The notes: generated by a model not told the origin, from the letters alone. A stretch of 64,000 nt of DNA from Aralia elata (GCA_034770075.1 CM068385.1:50848746-50912745); one strand, 5' to 3'; shown: positions 1 through 11,069, counted from the first letter of the stretch. Program-made: numbers and translations.

Positions 1-1060
1 ACATATAATTTAATAAAATAAGACTTGACAATAATTCCATGTCTTATATTTAATTGAGATATTGTATGGTAGAAGGATTGAATTGTACGGTACTATTCAC
101 TGAAAGGTTCTTTTGTGATTAATATTGAAATCTATATTATCTAGAAAGTCGTTGATCGCTAAGGGGGCTTACCCTTATTATAGAATAAATATTATTTAAT
201 TAAATAGTTTGATTTATTTATTTAAATAAGATTACAATTGTTCTAATTGATTTATTCACAACCGGTTTAATATGGAGAACCTAAAGGGTCACACCGCAAA
301 AGGAAAATATTTGTTTAAGAAATAAATGACATAATTGTAATAATAAGTTAAGTGTATTTAATTTAATCTATGGAGATAGAATAAATTAAATAGCTTAATA
401 TTTATTATTTAATATTTTAAAAATATTAAATATAAATTAATAAGAAGAGTCTTATTATTATTATTATTATTACTATTACTATTATTTATTTCCTAATAGG
501 GATTGAGAATTAATTAATAGAAGTACTCTCTCATGAATTCTTAATTAGATTAGGAGTTTAATTTAATTAAATGAGTTTAATTAGAATAGAAACTAATCCT
601 AAATAGTTTAGGAGAGGGTTTTCGTACATCTATAAATAAGAGAAGTCTTATCATAGATTAGGGTTATACACTCTTACATTAGAATTGTGGAGAGTGCTTA
701 CAATTTCTATAGAGATAGAAACTAGGGTTTTGCCAACACCCATCTTCTTGAACAAGTATTATTCCTTGGTAGATCACCTCTAGAGGCCAAACACTTGGGT
801 GGCTAACGTTGATCAAAAGAAAGAATTTAATCGGTGGAATTCAAGGAGAACGCGAAAGAATTGGAGGTGAACTTGTACCTGAGGAAGCTAGAATTCTACA
901 AGGGTTTAATTCTTATTCTCCATCTCTTTCGTTTAATTAATAATTGTGCATAAAGAAAGATCATGGTGATGGTTTGTATACAATTTTAAAATATGATTTT
1001 ATCGCGCTTCCGCTTTATTTATGTAATTTGATTGCATGTTCACGTTATACATACCTAACA
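1..1060 (+). mobile_element. COP-1: 3' part of a Ty1/copia LTR
   Basis: This stretch aligns almost base for base with 8478-9553, the second half of the 5' LTR of COP-2, and with the matching part of its 3' LTR near 17835-18915. It ends with the same CCTAACA terminus. The left part lies outside the window, so it may be a solo LTR or the 3' LTR of a full element. The flank to its right (1061 onward) is chromovirus LTR sequence that aligns with CHR-4 near 57835, so the copia element went into CHR-1. A TTA-rich microsatellite at about 456-487 is shared with the other copies. No coding sequence is present. Confidence 0.9.
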
Positions 1061-1412
1061 GAATGATATTGGCAACTCTGTAAGCATTGAGGTTATACTT
1101 AATGAGCGCCGATAAGGTGCCACCTTTACCAGAATGCGCCCTTCGGTTCCAAGAATAATCTTATCATTAATACTGTGAATTTCAGATAGATAGGGAATAT
1201 CAATATAAAGAGATATCTCTATAACGATATGTATTCAAGTGAGGGTATGGAATAATACGGTATGTTCTGTAAAGAAAATGAATCTTGTCACGGATAAAGA
1301 TGCAAACATTTATCGCAAGATTCTTCTGTTCCTAAGAACCATCCTATTATTAAGTTATGAACCTTGGGTATATGGAAGTATAGAATGTTTAAATCACAAG
1401 GTTAAAAGTTTG

Positions 1413-1498
<86 letters not shown>

Positions 1499-1727
1499 GG
1501 TATTATCCATATATACGAATGAACTACAAGTTGATACTTGTAGAAAGAATGAGATCGAGATCAAGTTACGATCCAGGGATTTAGTAAAAGAAATTTATGA
1601 TTTTATAGTCTGTAATAGACTAATTCAACCAATATGATTATGGGATCATTGGTTAAGTGACAAAAGATGTTGAATTAACGTCGAACCCTTGTTCGGGCGG
1701 CCAGCGCCTGAATTCGGGGGCATGATA
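1061..1727 (+). mobile_element. CHR-1: 3' end of the 5' LTR of a chromovirus
   Basis: The sequence from about 1100 (GAGCGCC, AAGGTGCC, then a run around CAGATAGATAGGGAATAT) is homologous to 57868-57965 in the CHR-4 LTR, so this is the downstream part of an LTR of the same family. It ends at a GGGGGCATGATA tail that corresponds to GGGGGCGTCACA in CHR-4, so the canonical CA end has mutated. A primer binding site follows directly. COP-1 interrupts its left side. Confidence 0.8.
1417..1496. repeat. (AT)40 microsatellite
   Basis: Eighty bases of uninterrupted AT dinucleotide lie inside the CHR-1 LTR. The related LTR of CHR-4 has no such run at the matching place, so the expansion is private to this copy. 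Any reading frame across it gives a poly(Tyr-Ile) stretch without biological meaning. Confidence 0.97.
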
Positions 1728-1731
1728 TTTT

Positions 1732-1743
1732 TGGTATCAAAGC
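1732..1743 (+). other. CHR-1 primer binding site (tRNA-iMet type)
   Basis: TGGTATCAAAGC lies a few bases after the LTR end. It differs by one base from TGGTATCAGAGC, the sequence complementary to the 3' end of plant initiator tRNA-Met, which primes minus-strand cDNA synthesis in many plant LTR elements. CHR-3 has the identical 12-mer at 24886. Confidence 0.85.
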
Positions 1744-2100
1744 TGTGGATTATAGCTCTAAGGTAACGAGTACCTTAGGATATAATCTGAGGATAGGAAT
1801 AAATGGACTTGTGAAGAGTCCGTAGATAATTTAAAGATATGAATAAATCTTAATACATAAAAAATTTATGTGAAAGAAATACTGATTAAAAGTTAAAACC
1901 TAGGTTGAAACATCCTAGGACATGACCTTAGAATGAGGTGAAGAATCCGAGTAAACGGAAATGGAGAAGTAATAAAGGGACTCGTGAAGAGTTCACAACC
2001 TAGTAATAAGATATGATAATCTTAGTTCTTTTTTTTAATTTATTTTTTTGTGAAATTGTTTCATCAAATTAAATATAAAACATTAAAACTCTATTGAAGG
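1744..2100 (+). other. CHR-1 untranslated leader
   Basis: This lies between the primer site and the putative gag start. It resembles the CHR-3 leader after 24898 (for example the words for 'ttataacctgagga' shortly after the primer site). No ORF or other structure was recognised. Confidence 0.6.
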
Positions 2101-2311
2101 ATGTCAGAAGGCTCAAAAATGAGGGACATCACTGAGATATTAAGAAATGAACCCAAGGTGGATCTAGAGAGTGATCCAGAATGGTATCCAGAAGATTCCG
2201 AGGAGGATCAAGTAATGGGACAAGAAGAAGTGTCAGCTCTAAACACATCAGTAGAGATGTAGACTGCAAATAGCAAGATTGCTATCTTAGAAGAAATGTG
2301 AAAAATGGAAA
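2101..2311 (+). pseudogene. gag: CHR-1 gag, N-terminal fragment
   Basis: A reading frame opens with ATG at 2101 and runs about 53 codons to a stop near 2260, then continues in frame to 2311. It is acidic, with the run LRNEPKVDLESDPEWYPEDS, and matches the start of gag in CHR-3 near 25600-25650 (the shared string is TTAAGAAATGAACC). Gag is the structural particle protein. The fragment ends where the LTR of CHR-2 begins, so CHR-2 inserted into CHR-1 gag; the rest of CHR-1 is not in the window. The assignment rests on position and homology within the window rather than on a conserved motif. Confidence 0.6.
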
Positions 2312-4484
2312 TGTGACACCCCCCAAATTCAGATACTAATACCTCGAATCTGGTGCTCACGACCAAGTACATCCATACACCTCTAAATAACATAAATTAA
2401 CTAATGTGGAATAAATAAACATATGTTGTTCATTACAAAAGGGTTTCTACGGTCCCAAGGTCTATAACCTTAAATAAATACATCACGGAATACAATAATA
2501 TTACAAAACGATTCCACGATTAGATAACGAGATAGTACATATAACTATTCCTTAAGCTTTCCTTTGCCTTTGTCCGCTTTGGAACTCTCCGGCTTAATTG
2601 CAATAGGTTCATGATATAGCAAGGGTGAGCAACTACTTTGCTCAACAAGTTTAAAATAAAAAGGATATATCATGAATGAATGAGAATAATAATCGCATAA
2701 TTAAACAATTTAAGAACATTGAAGAAGTAGTTGACAATATAATCAAAGTTCAAATGAAATAATGAATATTGATTATTTACTGCTGAGTGGTCCAATAGAC
2801 CTTGAACTTTTTGGGCAAAGGATCAGTCATTCAACTAACCCTTTTAAACGCCTGGCCTGTCAGTAGTACTTGAGGGGATCAACCTTTAGCACCGTATGTA
2901 TATGCATAACATTTAACTCTGACTACATCGAATAACCGACACATTAAAATTTCCTAAATAAGGGTTGCTCTCTCAGTCCAAGAATCCATACCAACAACCG
3001 GTTTGGATAGCTTTTAAAATAATAACCTGTACATGTCTAGCCGAAACAAATAGCGTGGACTATTTCCTTAAACAGTTCATGAATGAAGAACTTAAACGTT
3101 TCACAGTCCAACAACAGATAATGAATTCAAATGCACAAGGTGCGAATATTAATAATTATCTTGGATGCGGAGTAATTTACAATAATTAATCCACTAATAT
3201 AATTTGAAAGTAATAACTCGTTTTGAGTCATGAAACTTGCAATAATATACAACATTATATAATATTAAACATGCTCAAGTATAATTCGAGTAAGGTTAGG
3301 GAAACTTGCCCAACACAAGGGTTAGACAAGCGTTAGGAAACTTGCAGTAATATAGAGTACTTGCTCAATCAATAAATAACTCGCACAATAAATGAGAATT
3401 GTACGATTGAGAAAACATGTCCAATATTAAATTGAGTTAGGGTAGGAAACTTTCCTGGTGCGCTTGCTATAATATTACAACACACGCTCCTTAATGTCCT
3501 CTTGTAATCCCTCTAAGATGCTAGAGAACTTGCTAGGCTTGGCTTGAGACTCTTTTTCTTCCTTCCTTGCTGCACCCGAGCCTCTCCTTCTCTCCCTTTT
3601 TCCTTCACCCGCTGCTCCTTCCTCTCGAGCTCTCTTCTTTCTTCTTTTTCCTTCACCCGCTGCTCCTTCCTCTTGAGCTCTCTCTCTCTCTCTATGCTTG
3701 ATAATGGGCTGAAGTTTGAATTAGATAGAGAAGAGGGGGACAGATGGAGCTTAGTCCTTCTTCTTTGTCCTTCTTCTTCTGCACTCTCTCTCTCTCTATG
3801 ATCTTCTCTCTACTTGCAGCAACAAGGGAAGGATGATGGATGGGATCAGATGTGCAAGGAGGAGGAGGTGAGGGACTTGGTGGGTGACTTCGGGAGATGG
3901 GGGAAGTGGTTGCACGGCCCGAGCTCCCTTGGAATAATTCTCAAGAAAGGAATGTTTGGCATTAAGGATTATCCATGCATTGTGCTTGGCACAATGCCAC
4001 CATCAGCCGACACTCCCTCCATCCTCTCATTTTATTGGTTCAAAATGGTTTGGTTGGTTCCTACTTGGCGTGACAAGCTAAAATAAATACACAAATACAC
4101 CAAAATACATCCGAAAACTCCCACTTTTGTACCCAATTTGCTCAATAACTCTACCCATAATTAAAATGGGTATTACCATAAATATTGGGATGGGTAAAAC
4201 TAATTAATACGGGGTTTGTCCATTTATTCGGAACACCCATATAAGACAATTTGGATATAAATTAAATCACTAATGAGCTCAAATAAATATTGCAACGCTT
4301 GGAAAAATTATCACTTCGCTCACACGTATTAATAAAATTTATTGAAATCGAAAAAGACGTAAAAATATTTGGCATGAATAGTGTCGTGAATAATACCTCG
4401 GGAAACGTGCCCCGTGAATAGTGATTTAGCGACGCTACGCGAAATCAATTATTCACTTAAACAAAACTATAACACGTCAGAGGT
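2312..4484 (-). mobile_element. CHR-2: 3' LTR, probably 5'-truncated
   Basis: On the + strand it opens TGTGACACCCCCC, the reverse complement of a GGGGGTGTCACA LTR end. The next ~450 bases resemble, in reverse complement, the end of the CHR-3 LTR (GTAATGAACAAC, a CCCTCAAGTA-type block). The right part directly follows the stop codon of the CHR-2 integrase (4485). No polypurine tract and no recognisable LTR start is seen there, and the segment is about half the length of the CHR-3 and CHR-4 LTRs (4239 and 3999 bp). I infer that the polypurine tract and LTR start were deleted; a shorter LTR family is the alternative. Confidence 0.7.
3597..3693. repeat. 48-bp tandem duplication plus (CT)n
   Basis: Two copies of a pyrimidine-rich block containing TCCTTCACCCGCTGCTCC start at 3601 and 3649, a period of 48 bp. 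A CT dinucleotide run follows at 3679-3693. It lies inside the CHR-2 LTR. Confidence 0.85.
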
Positions 4485-5790
4485 TCACTCAAAAAGATGC
4501 GGATAATTTTGCCTCATCCTTTCTTCCAGTTCTCATGTAGCTTCTTCAGCCGTGTCGTTCCTCCAAAGTACTTTGGCCGAATGGATGACCTTATTCCTCA
4601 ATGTCTGCTCCTTCCTATCCAATAATTGGATAGGAATCTCTTCATATGACAAGTCCTTCTCAACTTGAATCGGTTCATAGGATATCACATGCTTGTAGTC
4701 GGGTTTATATGGTCGCAACACCGAAACGTGAAACACATTGTGAATATGATCAAGTTTAGGAGGTAGAGCTACCTCGTACGCCACTTCACCTACCCTCTTC
4801 AAAACTTCAAAAGGTCCTACGAACCTGGGACTCAATTTTCCTTTGTTCCCAAATCTGATCTTTCCTTTCCAAGGAGATACCTTCAAAAATACAAAGCTGC
4901 TAACTTCAAAATCTCGTTTCTGACGATGTAAATCGGCATATTTTTTCTGTCGGTCTTGAGCCGCTACCAATCGAGCTCTTATCACCTTGACGACATCCAC
5001 AGTCTGCTGTACCAATTCAGGTCCCAACAGTCTCCGTTCACCGACTTCGTCCCAACACAAAGGTGTTCGGCACTTCCTTCCGTATAATGCTTCGTATGGC
5101 GGCATGCTAATACTTGTATGATAACTGTTATTATAGGCAAACTCCACCAATGGTAGGTGATCATCCCAGCTGCCCTTCAAATCCATCACACATGCTCTAA
5201 GCATATCCTCAAACGTCTGAATCGTTCGTTCGCTTTGCCCATCCGTTTGAGGATGATATGCTGTACTCAACCTCAACTGGGTTCCCAACCTTTCTTGCAA
5301 GCTCTTCCAGAAATTCGACGTGAAGCACGGATTTCTGTCAGACACCATAGATACCGGCACTCCATGTCACGACACAATTTCTTTCACATATAATTTTGCT
5401 AGCTGCTCCAGATTGTACCTTATCTTGATCGGTAGAAAATGTGTAGATTTAGTTAAATGATCCACGATCACCCAGATCGCGTCGTAACCCTTCTGAGTTG
5501 GTGGAAACCCCGTCACAAAATCCATCGTGATATGCTCCCATTTTCACTCCTGAATCTCTAGCGGTTGTAGCAGCCCACCCGGTTTCTGATGTTCTGCTTT
5601 TACCCTCTGACATATCAAACATCGTCCAACACATTCTGCTACCTCCCTCTTCATGTTCGGCCACCAGAAGTGTTGGCGCAAATCCTGATACATCTTGGTA
5701 CTACCAGGGTGTATCGAATACCTTGTAGAATGAGCTTCCTGCAAAATCTCTTCTCTCAACTCCGGAACCATCGGTATCCAGATTCTCCCT
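4485..5790 (-). pseudogene. int: CHR-2 integrase with C-terminal chromodomain
   Basis: Reading right to left: a zinc-binding N-terminal domain (HPGSTKMYQDLRQHFWWPNM, then CLICQRVKAEHQ), then the catalytic core with the first Asp in TMDFVTG, the second in VSDRN, and the Glu in DGQSERTIQ, all present. The GPF/Y region follows (LSPRFVGPFEVL), then HNVFHVSVLRPYKPDYKH and a chromodomain ending near EEAT/RMRQNYPHLF. Integrase joins element cDNA to host DNA; the chromodomain of Tekay elements is thought to guide it to heterochromatin. Premature TGA codons interrupt at 5544, 5367 and 4533, where the family has Trp, Arg and Trp. The usual SDRDPRF motif reads SDRNPCF. The true stop is at 4485-4487. Lineage call: Tekay/Del. 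Confidence 0.93.
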
Positions 5791-6575
5791 TCAAACCTTA
5801 GCAGTCCCGTGCTATCAATTTTGTACTTCAATTCCTCTCCATCTGAGATTCGCTCCCTTATGGTAACGCATTCATCATCATTTTCTTGAGCCTCCTTTAT
5901 TTTGTCTAATAAAGTCGGACTGACCTCCACTGCGAACAGTTTCTCATCTGCATTTGTCGAATACTTGACTTCCAACTCCAGTCTTTCCATATCCTTAATT
6001 AGTTCCTCTTGAGCTGTCAGCATCATCAACTTATCTCCGCCCTTCCTACTTAGAGCATCAGCTACTACATTGGCCTTACCGGGATGGTACAAGATTTCAC
6101 AATCATAGTCCTTGATCAACTCCAACCATCGCCTCTGCCTCATGTTTAGTTCCTTTTGAGTGAAGATATACTTCAGACTTTTGTGGTATGTGTATATCTC
6201 ACACTTCTCCCCATACATATAATGCCTCCAAATCTTCAGAGCAAACACCACTGCTGCTAGTTCCAGGTCATGAGTCGGATACCCCTTCTCATAGTCCTTT
6301 AGCTGTTGTGACGCGTACGCAATGACCTTCCCATGCTGCATCAATATGCACCCAATGCCTTTATGTGATGCATCACTATACACCACAAATCCTCCTGTAT
6401 TATCCGGGATTGATAACACAGGTGCTTCACTAAATTTCTTCTTTAACTCCAAGAAACTCTCTTCGCACTTGTCCGTCCACTGAAAATTCACAGTCTTCCT
6501 TGTCAAGTTTGTGAACAGTGTCGCTATCTTTAAAAAGTTCTGAATAAACCTCTGATAGTAACCCGCTAATCCCAA
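5791..6575 (-). pseudogene. rnh: CHR-2 RNase H and connection to integrase
   Basis: The continuous frame opens with GLAGYYQRFIQNF (end of RT/tether) and contains the RNase H domain of Ty3/gypsy type: YSDASHKGIGC (first Asp), THDLELAAVVFALK (Glu) and an ending HPGKANVVADALSRK. RNase H degrades the RNA of the RNA-DNA hybrid during reverse transcription. The third acidic residue, normally Asp in YTDHKSL, reads Tyr here (codon at 6186-6188), so the catalytic set is broken. The frame runs without a stop into the integrase zinc-binding domain down to 5544. A stop at 6582 separates it from the upstream RT. Confidence 0.93.
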
Positions 6576-7245
6576 GAAACTTCAGACTTTTGTCGGCGTC
6601 GTTGGCTGCTCCCAGTTTATTATTGTTTCTACCTTGGCAGGATCCACTGATACATCATCCTTGTCAATTACGTGCCCTAAGAACTGCACCCTTTATAGCC
6701 AAAATTCACGCTTGGAAAACTTTGCATATAGCTTCTCCCTTCTCAGCGTTTCCAGGGCTATCCTCAAATACTCGACGTGTTCCTCCTCCGTCTTCGAGTA
6801 GACTAGAATGTCATCTATGAAAACGATAATAAATTTATCCAGATATTGCTTGAATACTCTGTTCATCATGTCCATAAATGCTGCGGGCGCATTCGTCAGC
6901 CCAAACGACATCACCAAAAACTCAAAGTGTCCATATCGAGTTCTGAATGCTGTCTTTGGAACATCCTCTTTTCTCACCTTCAGCTGGTGATACCCCATCC
7001 TCAAGTCAATCCTCGAAAAGTATTTTGCTCCCTTTAATTGATCAAACAAATCATCAATTCTGGGCAGCGGATACTTGTTCTTAATGGTAACCTTGTTCAA
7101 TTCCCTGTAGTCAATACAGAGCCTTAACGATTTATCCTTCTTCACAAACAGTATTGGCGCACCCCACGGAGATACACTCGAACGAATATACCCCCTTATC
7201 TAGAAACTCATGCAGTTGAACCATCAATTCTTTCATCTCCACCAG
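6576..7245 (-). pseudogene. rt: CHR-2 reverse transcriptase
   Basis: The RT core is open from 7145 to 6693: LCIDYRELNKVTIKNKYPLP, a substrate-binding block ending GYHQL, GLTNAPAAFMDMMN, and the catalytic YLDKFIIVFIDDILVYS with both Asp residues intact. RT copies the element RNA into DNA. Stops occur at 6693 (in the EFWL block) and 6582. Upstream, one inserted G in the GGGGG run near 7190 shifts the frame just before SSVSPWGAPIL, and one missing base near 7248 breaks the frame after KAP. The remaining sequence is close to consensus, so the element decayed mildly. Confidence 0.93.
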
Positions 7246-7741
7246 TGTCATCCTGACGGTGCCTTCGATATCGGCGCTGTCCCTGGTACCAAGTCGATCA
7301 CAAATTCCACTTCTCTATCCGGCGGCAAACCCGATAGATCTTCTGAGAAAACATCTGGGAATTCCCTTACTACAGGTATCTGACCCAGCTCACCCTCTGC
7401 TCTTCGGGTATCAACCACGTGAGCCAGATAGCCTATGCAGCCCTTTCTAAGCAATCTCCTTGCTTGCATAATCATCAGACAACAAGATTGTCTAGGCGAT
7501 TTACTACCATAGAATATAACCTTCGACTTATTCGGAGTCTTCAAGTGTACGAACTTCTTCTTATAATCAATTACAGCTTCATTTCCTCCTTCGGCGATAA
7601 TGGCCTTATCAAAAAGTGTGGAAAAATTATTGATTTACAATACTGTCACCTTGTTATAAACCCAGGGTTTCAATCCTTGCTCGAATCTTCTCGCCCTCCT
7701 AGCTTCGATGTCCACTTGGTGTGGAGCAAACCTAGCTAGTT
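7246..7741 (-). pseudogene. CHR-2 gag C-terminal part fused to the protease-RT linker
   Basis: On the minus strand from 7741 the frame reads LARFAPHQVD and RRFEQGLKPW (end of the gag capsid-like region), a TAA at 7635, then FDKAIIAEGGNEA. It continues without a frame change into VIDYKKKFVHLKTPNKSKV and the linker that normally lies after the protease (GIVR-type region, then VREFPDVFSEDLSGLPPDRE). The gag zinc knuckle and the whole aspartic protease are missing: no DSG or DTG motif is present. The frame is kept across the junction, near 7580. This is an internal deletion of the kind seen in non-autonomous copies. Confidence 0.85.
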
Positions 7742-7746
7742 CGTTA
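7742..7746. other. Target site duplication of COP-2, left copy (CGTTA)
   Basis: CGTTA precedes the TGAAAG start of COP-2 and recurs at 18916-18920 after its TAACA end. Joining the flanks gives an unbroken gag reading, KFNELARFAPHQ, which proves the insertion point. Confidence 0.97.
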
Positions 7747-8931
7747 TGAAAGTAGTATGCACACAAGCTAATCATATTTGATATGATGTAGCATATACTT
7801 TGTAATCTTATTCGGTTATTAAAGGCATTTTATATTATCTACATAGTGCTGTTATATTAAATGTGATAAACCCATAGTTTTGATCAATACTTTTAGAATC
7901 ATGATGGGGATCATGCTAATGAGATCTAAATTCTAGATAGCTCACAAATTAAAATTGTTCCTAATCGATGGATTACTAAAAAGGGGATTAGTGAATCCGG
8001 AAAGATTAGTACATACGTTGCTTGCTCTTATGAAGAGGATGATTGATCTCATAATCATTTGTGTGGAGACACTAAAACAAGTATATAGGTACTTATTAGA
8101 GAATAAGTTCACTGAACGTGGCTCACTAAGGAATACCTAATGGAGTTTTACTCGTCTGTCAATAGGAATTCCTCTAGTGATAGTAGTACAAGTGATCCCT
8201 GGACTTGAGATCATCATAGTATCTTGTGTGTGATGAGTTATACTTTGACATGTCCCTTAAGACCCTTAGGGTATATCAAAGGGTATGATTGGGTATAATA
8301 AGTTATACATGGAGATAGGTGAATGATCAACAAAGAATCTACCACTTCTAGTAAAAGGAGAGAATGTCCTATGTGATTCGATAAATGACTACTCAAAAGT
8401 CTTTGGCCAAAGCAGAATGAAATTAGAAAGGAGTTTCTAATTTGCATTATCAGAGTTGTGCATTTGAGAATCGAAATACATATAATTAAATAAAATAAGA
8501 CTTGACAGTAATTCCATGTCTTATATTTAATTGGGACATTGTATGGTAGAAGGATTGAATTGTACGGTAACTATTCACTGAAAGTTTCTTTTGTGATTAA
8601 TGTTGAAATCTATATTATCTGGAAAGTCGTTGATCGCTAAGAGAGCTTACCCTTATTGTAGAATAAATATTATTTATTTAAATAAATTAAATAGTTTAAT
8701 TTATTTATTTAAATAAAATTAGAATTGTTCTAATTAATTTATTCACAACCGGTTTAATATGGAGAACCTAAAGGGTCATAGCGCAAAAGAAAAATATTTA
8801 TTTAAGAAGTAAATGGCATAATCGTAATAATAAGTTAAGTGTATTTAATTTAATCTATGGAGATAGAATAAATTAAATAGCTTAATATTTATTATTTTGG
8901 AAATATTAAATATAAATTAATAAGAGGAGTC

Positions 8932-8962
<31 letters not shown>

Positions 8963-9553
8963 TATTTAATTCCTAATAGGGATTGAGAATTAATTAATAG
9001 AAGTATTCTCTCATGAATTCCTAATTGGATTAGGAGTTCAATTAATTAAAGGAGTTCAATTAAAATAAAAACCCTAATCCTAAATAGTTTAGGAGGGTTC
9101 CCTATATCTATAAATAAGAGGAGTCTTATCATGATTTAGGGTTAGACAGTTACATACTCTTCCATAAGAATTGGAGAGAGAGAGAGTACTTGCAATTTCT
9201 ATAGAGATAGAAACTAGGGTTTTGCCAACACCCATCTTCTTGAACAACTATTATTCCTTGGTGGATTACCTATAGAGGCCAAACACTTGGGTGGCTAATA
9301 TTGATCAAAGGAAGGAATTTAATCGGTGGAATTCAAAGAGAACGCGAAGGATTTGGAGGTGAACTCGTACCTGTGGAAGCATGGTTCTACAAGGGTATGA
9401 TTCTCATACTTTATCTCTTTCGTTTAATTGATAATTGAGCACATGGATGATCATGGTGGTGGTTTGTATGAAAAATTTTAAAATCCGTTTTATCGCGCTT
9501 CCACAGTATTTATGTAATTTGATTGCATGTTCGCACTATATACAAACCTAACA
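7747..9553 (+). mobile_element. COP-2 5' LTR
   Basis: It is 1807 bp, starts TGAAAGTAGTATGC and ends CCTAACA. It matches the 3' LTR at 15051-18915 with about 11 substitutions in the first 295 bases (roughly 4%). Inside are a TTATTA microsatellite near 8932-8957 and AAACCCTAA-like words near 9070. The LTR holds promoter and polyadenylation signals; I did not pin down a TATA box. Confidence 0.95.
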
Positions 9554-9554
9554 G

Positions 9555-9566
9555 TGATATCAGAGC
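9555..9566 (+). other. COP-2 primer binding site
   Basis: TGATATCAGAGC lies one base after the LTR. It differs by one base from TGGTATCAGAGC, complementary to the 3' end of initiator tRNA-Met, the usual primer in plant copia elements. Confidence 0.88.
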
Positions 9567-9654
9567 CTAACCTTGTGCTAATTATCGATTATTATGATTC
9601 CATGTATGTATAGGTATGCGATTGGATCGATTTTCTGGGCAACGAAAAAATAAT

Positions 9655-9805
9655 TTGAAGTCTGCTACGCGGCGCGGCCGTGCCGCTTCCAGTTAATTCT
9701 GGAGCGCGGCATCGCCCGAACCCAGAAATCGTTTCTCGGGGTGCAGCGCGGCCGCGCCGCTCCTAGTTCATTTTGGAGCGCGGCCGCGTCGGTCTGCAGA
9801 TTTTG
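9655..9805. repeat. GC-rich direct repeat in the COP-2 leader
   Basis: Two copies of a roughly 70-bp block with GCGCGGCCG(C/T)GCCGCT, then AGTT and TTCTGGAGCGCGGC or TTTTGGAGCGCGGC, lie near 9669 and 9746. The arms GCGCGGC and GCCGCGC can pair, so each can fold into a strong hairpin. The GC content contrasts sharply with the AT-rich leader around it. Confidence 0.8.
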
Positions 9806-9927
9806 AAAAATTTTTATTTTTGATTTTATTTATTTTCAATTAAGATAAAAGGTTTATTTTCAATTGGAATATAATTAAAATTAAAATTTTTATTTGAACT
9901 TGGAATTGGATTCTAAGTTAACTAGAA

Positions 9928-10285
9928 TAAAGGAGTTTATTCACATATGGAATATGATTCCATGTTTCCTAGAATAAAGGAGTTTATTCACATATGGAAT
10001 AGGATTCTATTTTTCCTTAAAAATAAAGATGTTTATTTTGATAAGGAATATAATTTAACATATTTTATTTTCCCAAACAATTTTAAGTTAAAATAAAGGA
10101 GTTTATTTTGAACTTGAAATTGGTTTCCATGTTAATTAAAATAAAGGAGTTTATTTTGATTTGAAATTTGATTAAAAATAAAGGAGTTTTTTTTATTCAA
10201 AATTGGATAAAATAAAATAAATAAGTTTATTATGATTTAAATTTTGATTAAAATAAAGGAGTTTATTTTTGTTTCAAAATTGGAT
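9928..10285. repeat. Interspersed AATAAAGGAGTTTATT repeats in the COP-2 leader
   Basis: A core near AATAAAGGAGTTTATT occurs at about 9935, 9982, 10091, 10140 and 10252, with degenerate copies between (near 10180, 10215), in a spacing of roughly 45-110 bp. The core is itself a partial palindrome (AATAAA with TTTATT). Two copies share a longer unit with CACATATGGAATA. Confidence 0.85.
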
Positions 10286-10882
10286 TTCTAGTAAACTTTT
10301 AATTGCCCATTAAATGATATCAATGCATATACGGAATGGTTTTATTATTCATGAGATGAATGTTATTTATTGACACATATGGAGATATGTATGATAATAA
10401 ATAGTGATTGATTATGGACTACTGACCAATGTGTGATTGAATTTATTTTAGTGGATGCTTGAATGAATGGGTTTTCATAAATGGGGTCTGCGTACCTCGT
10501 CTTCTCTAATTTTTTTCTTGATGTAGATTCTATCTTCCTCCTATGTACCTCCCCTTGACTGCTAATCAAGGTTTCTATTTATTGTAAATAGTTTATGTAA
10601 TAGGTTTAGTTAGAATTACTTGAAGAATTGGAGACCAAGGAGCAAGGAGCGCTTGAAGACCCGTTTGTAATGGAGCCCGGGTTTAAATGTAATAGTTATA
10701 TTTAAATTTTGTTCTTGCATCCTAGGTTTGACCTTTTGGTTCACTTGGTGGTTCTAGTGAACCAAACTAGAATAAAAGTCCATAATCAATCCGGGTAGAA
10801 TATAGTATTCTATATGTGCATGCTTACTATGTATATATTATATATTATACAACATTCTTCACATGTTAAATAATATGACGCG

Positions 10883-10887
<5 letters not shown>

Positions 10888-10926
<39 letters not shown>
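10888..10926. repeat. (TA)n microsatellite
   Basis: An uninterrupted TA run of about 38 bases lies in the COP-2 leader, between a polypyrimidine-poor AT-rich stretch and the start of the hairpin-repeat zone. Confidence 0.93.
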
Positions 10927-10929
<3 letters not shown>

Positions 10930-11069
10930 CATACGCGCTAAACAAGATGAGACAAATAATAACAAACCCCTCAAAAAAATTATATTAAGTCCTAAGCGTT
11001 CAAAGATATTTGAAATATCAAACGTCGGCTTCTAGTATAGTAAAGCAATAGAGTATTAAATATTTAATA

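Noticed and set aside
1239..1637. A 132-residue frame with a poly(Tyr-Ile) stretch.
   Set aside because: It is made by the AT dinucleotide run inside an LTR.
3544..4086. Two small + strand frames with Ser/Leu-rich and mixed content.
   Set aside because: They lie inside the CHR-2 LTR in a pyrimidine-rich repeat and resemble no known protein.
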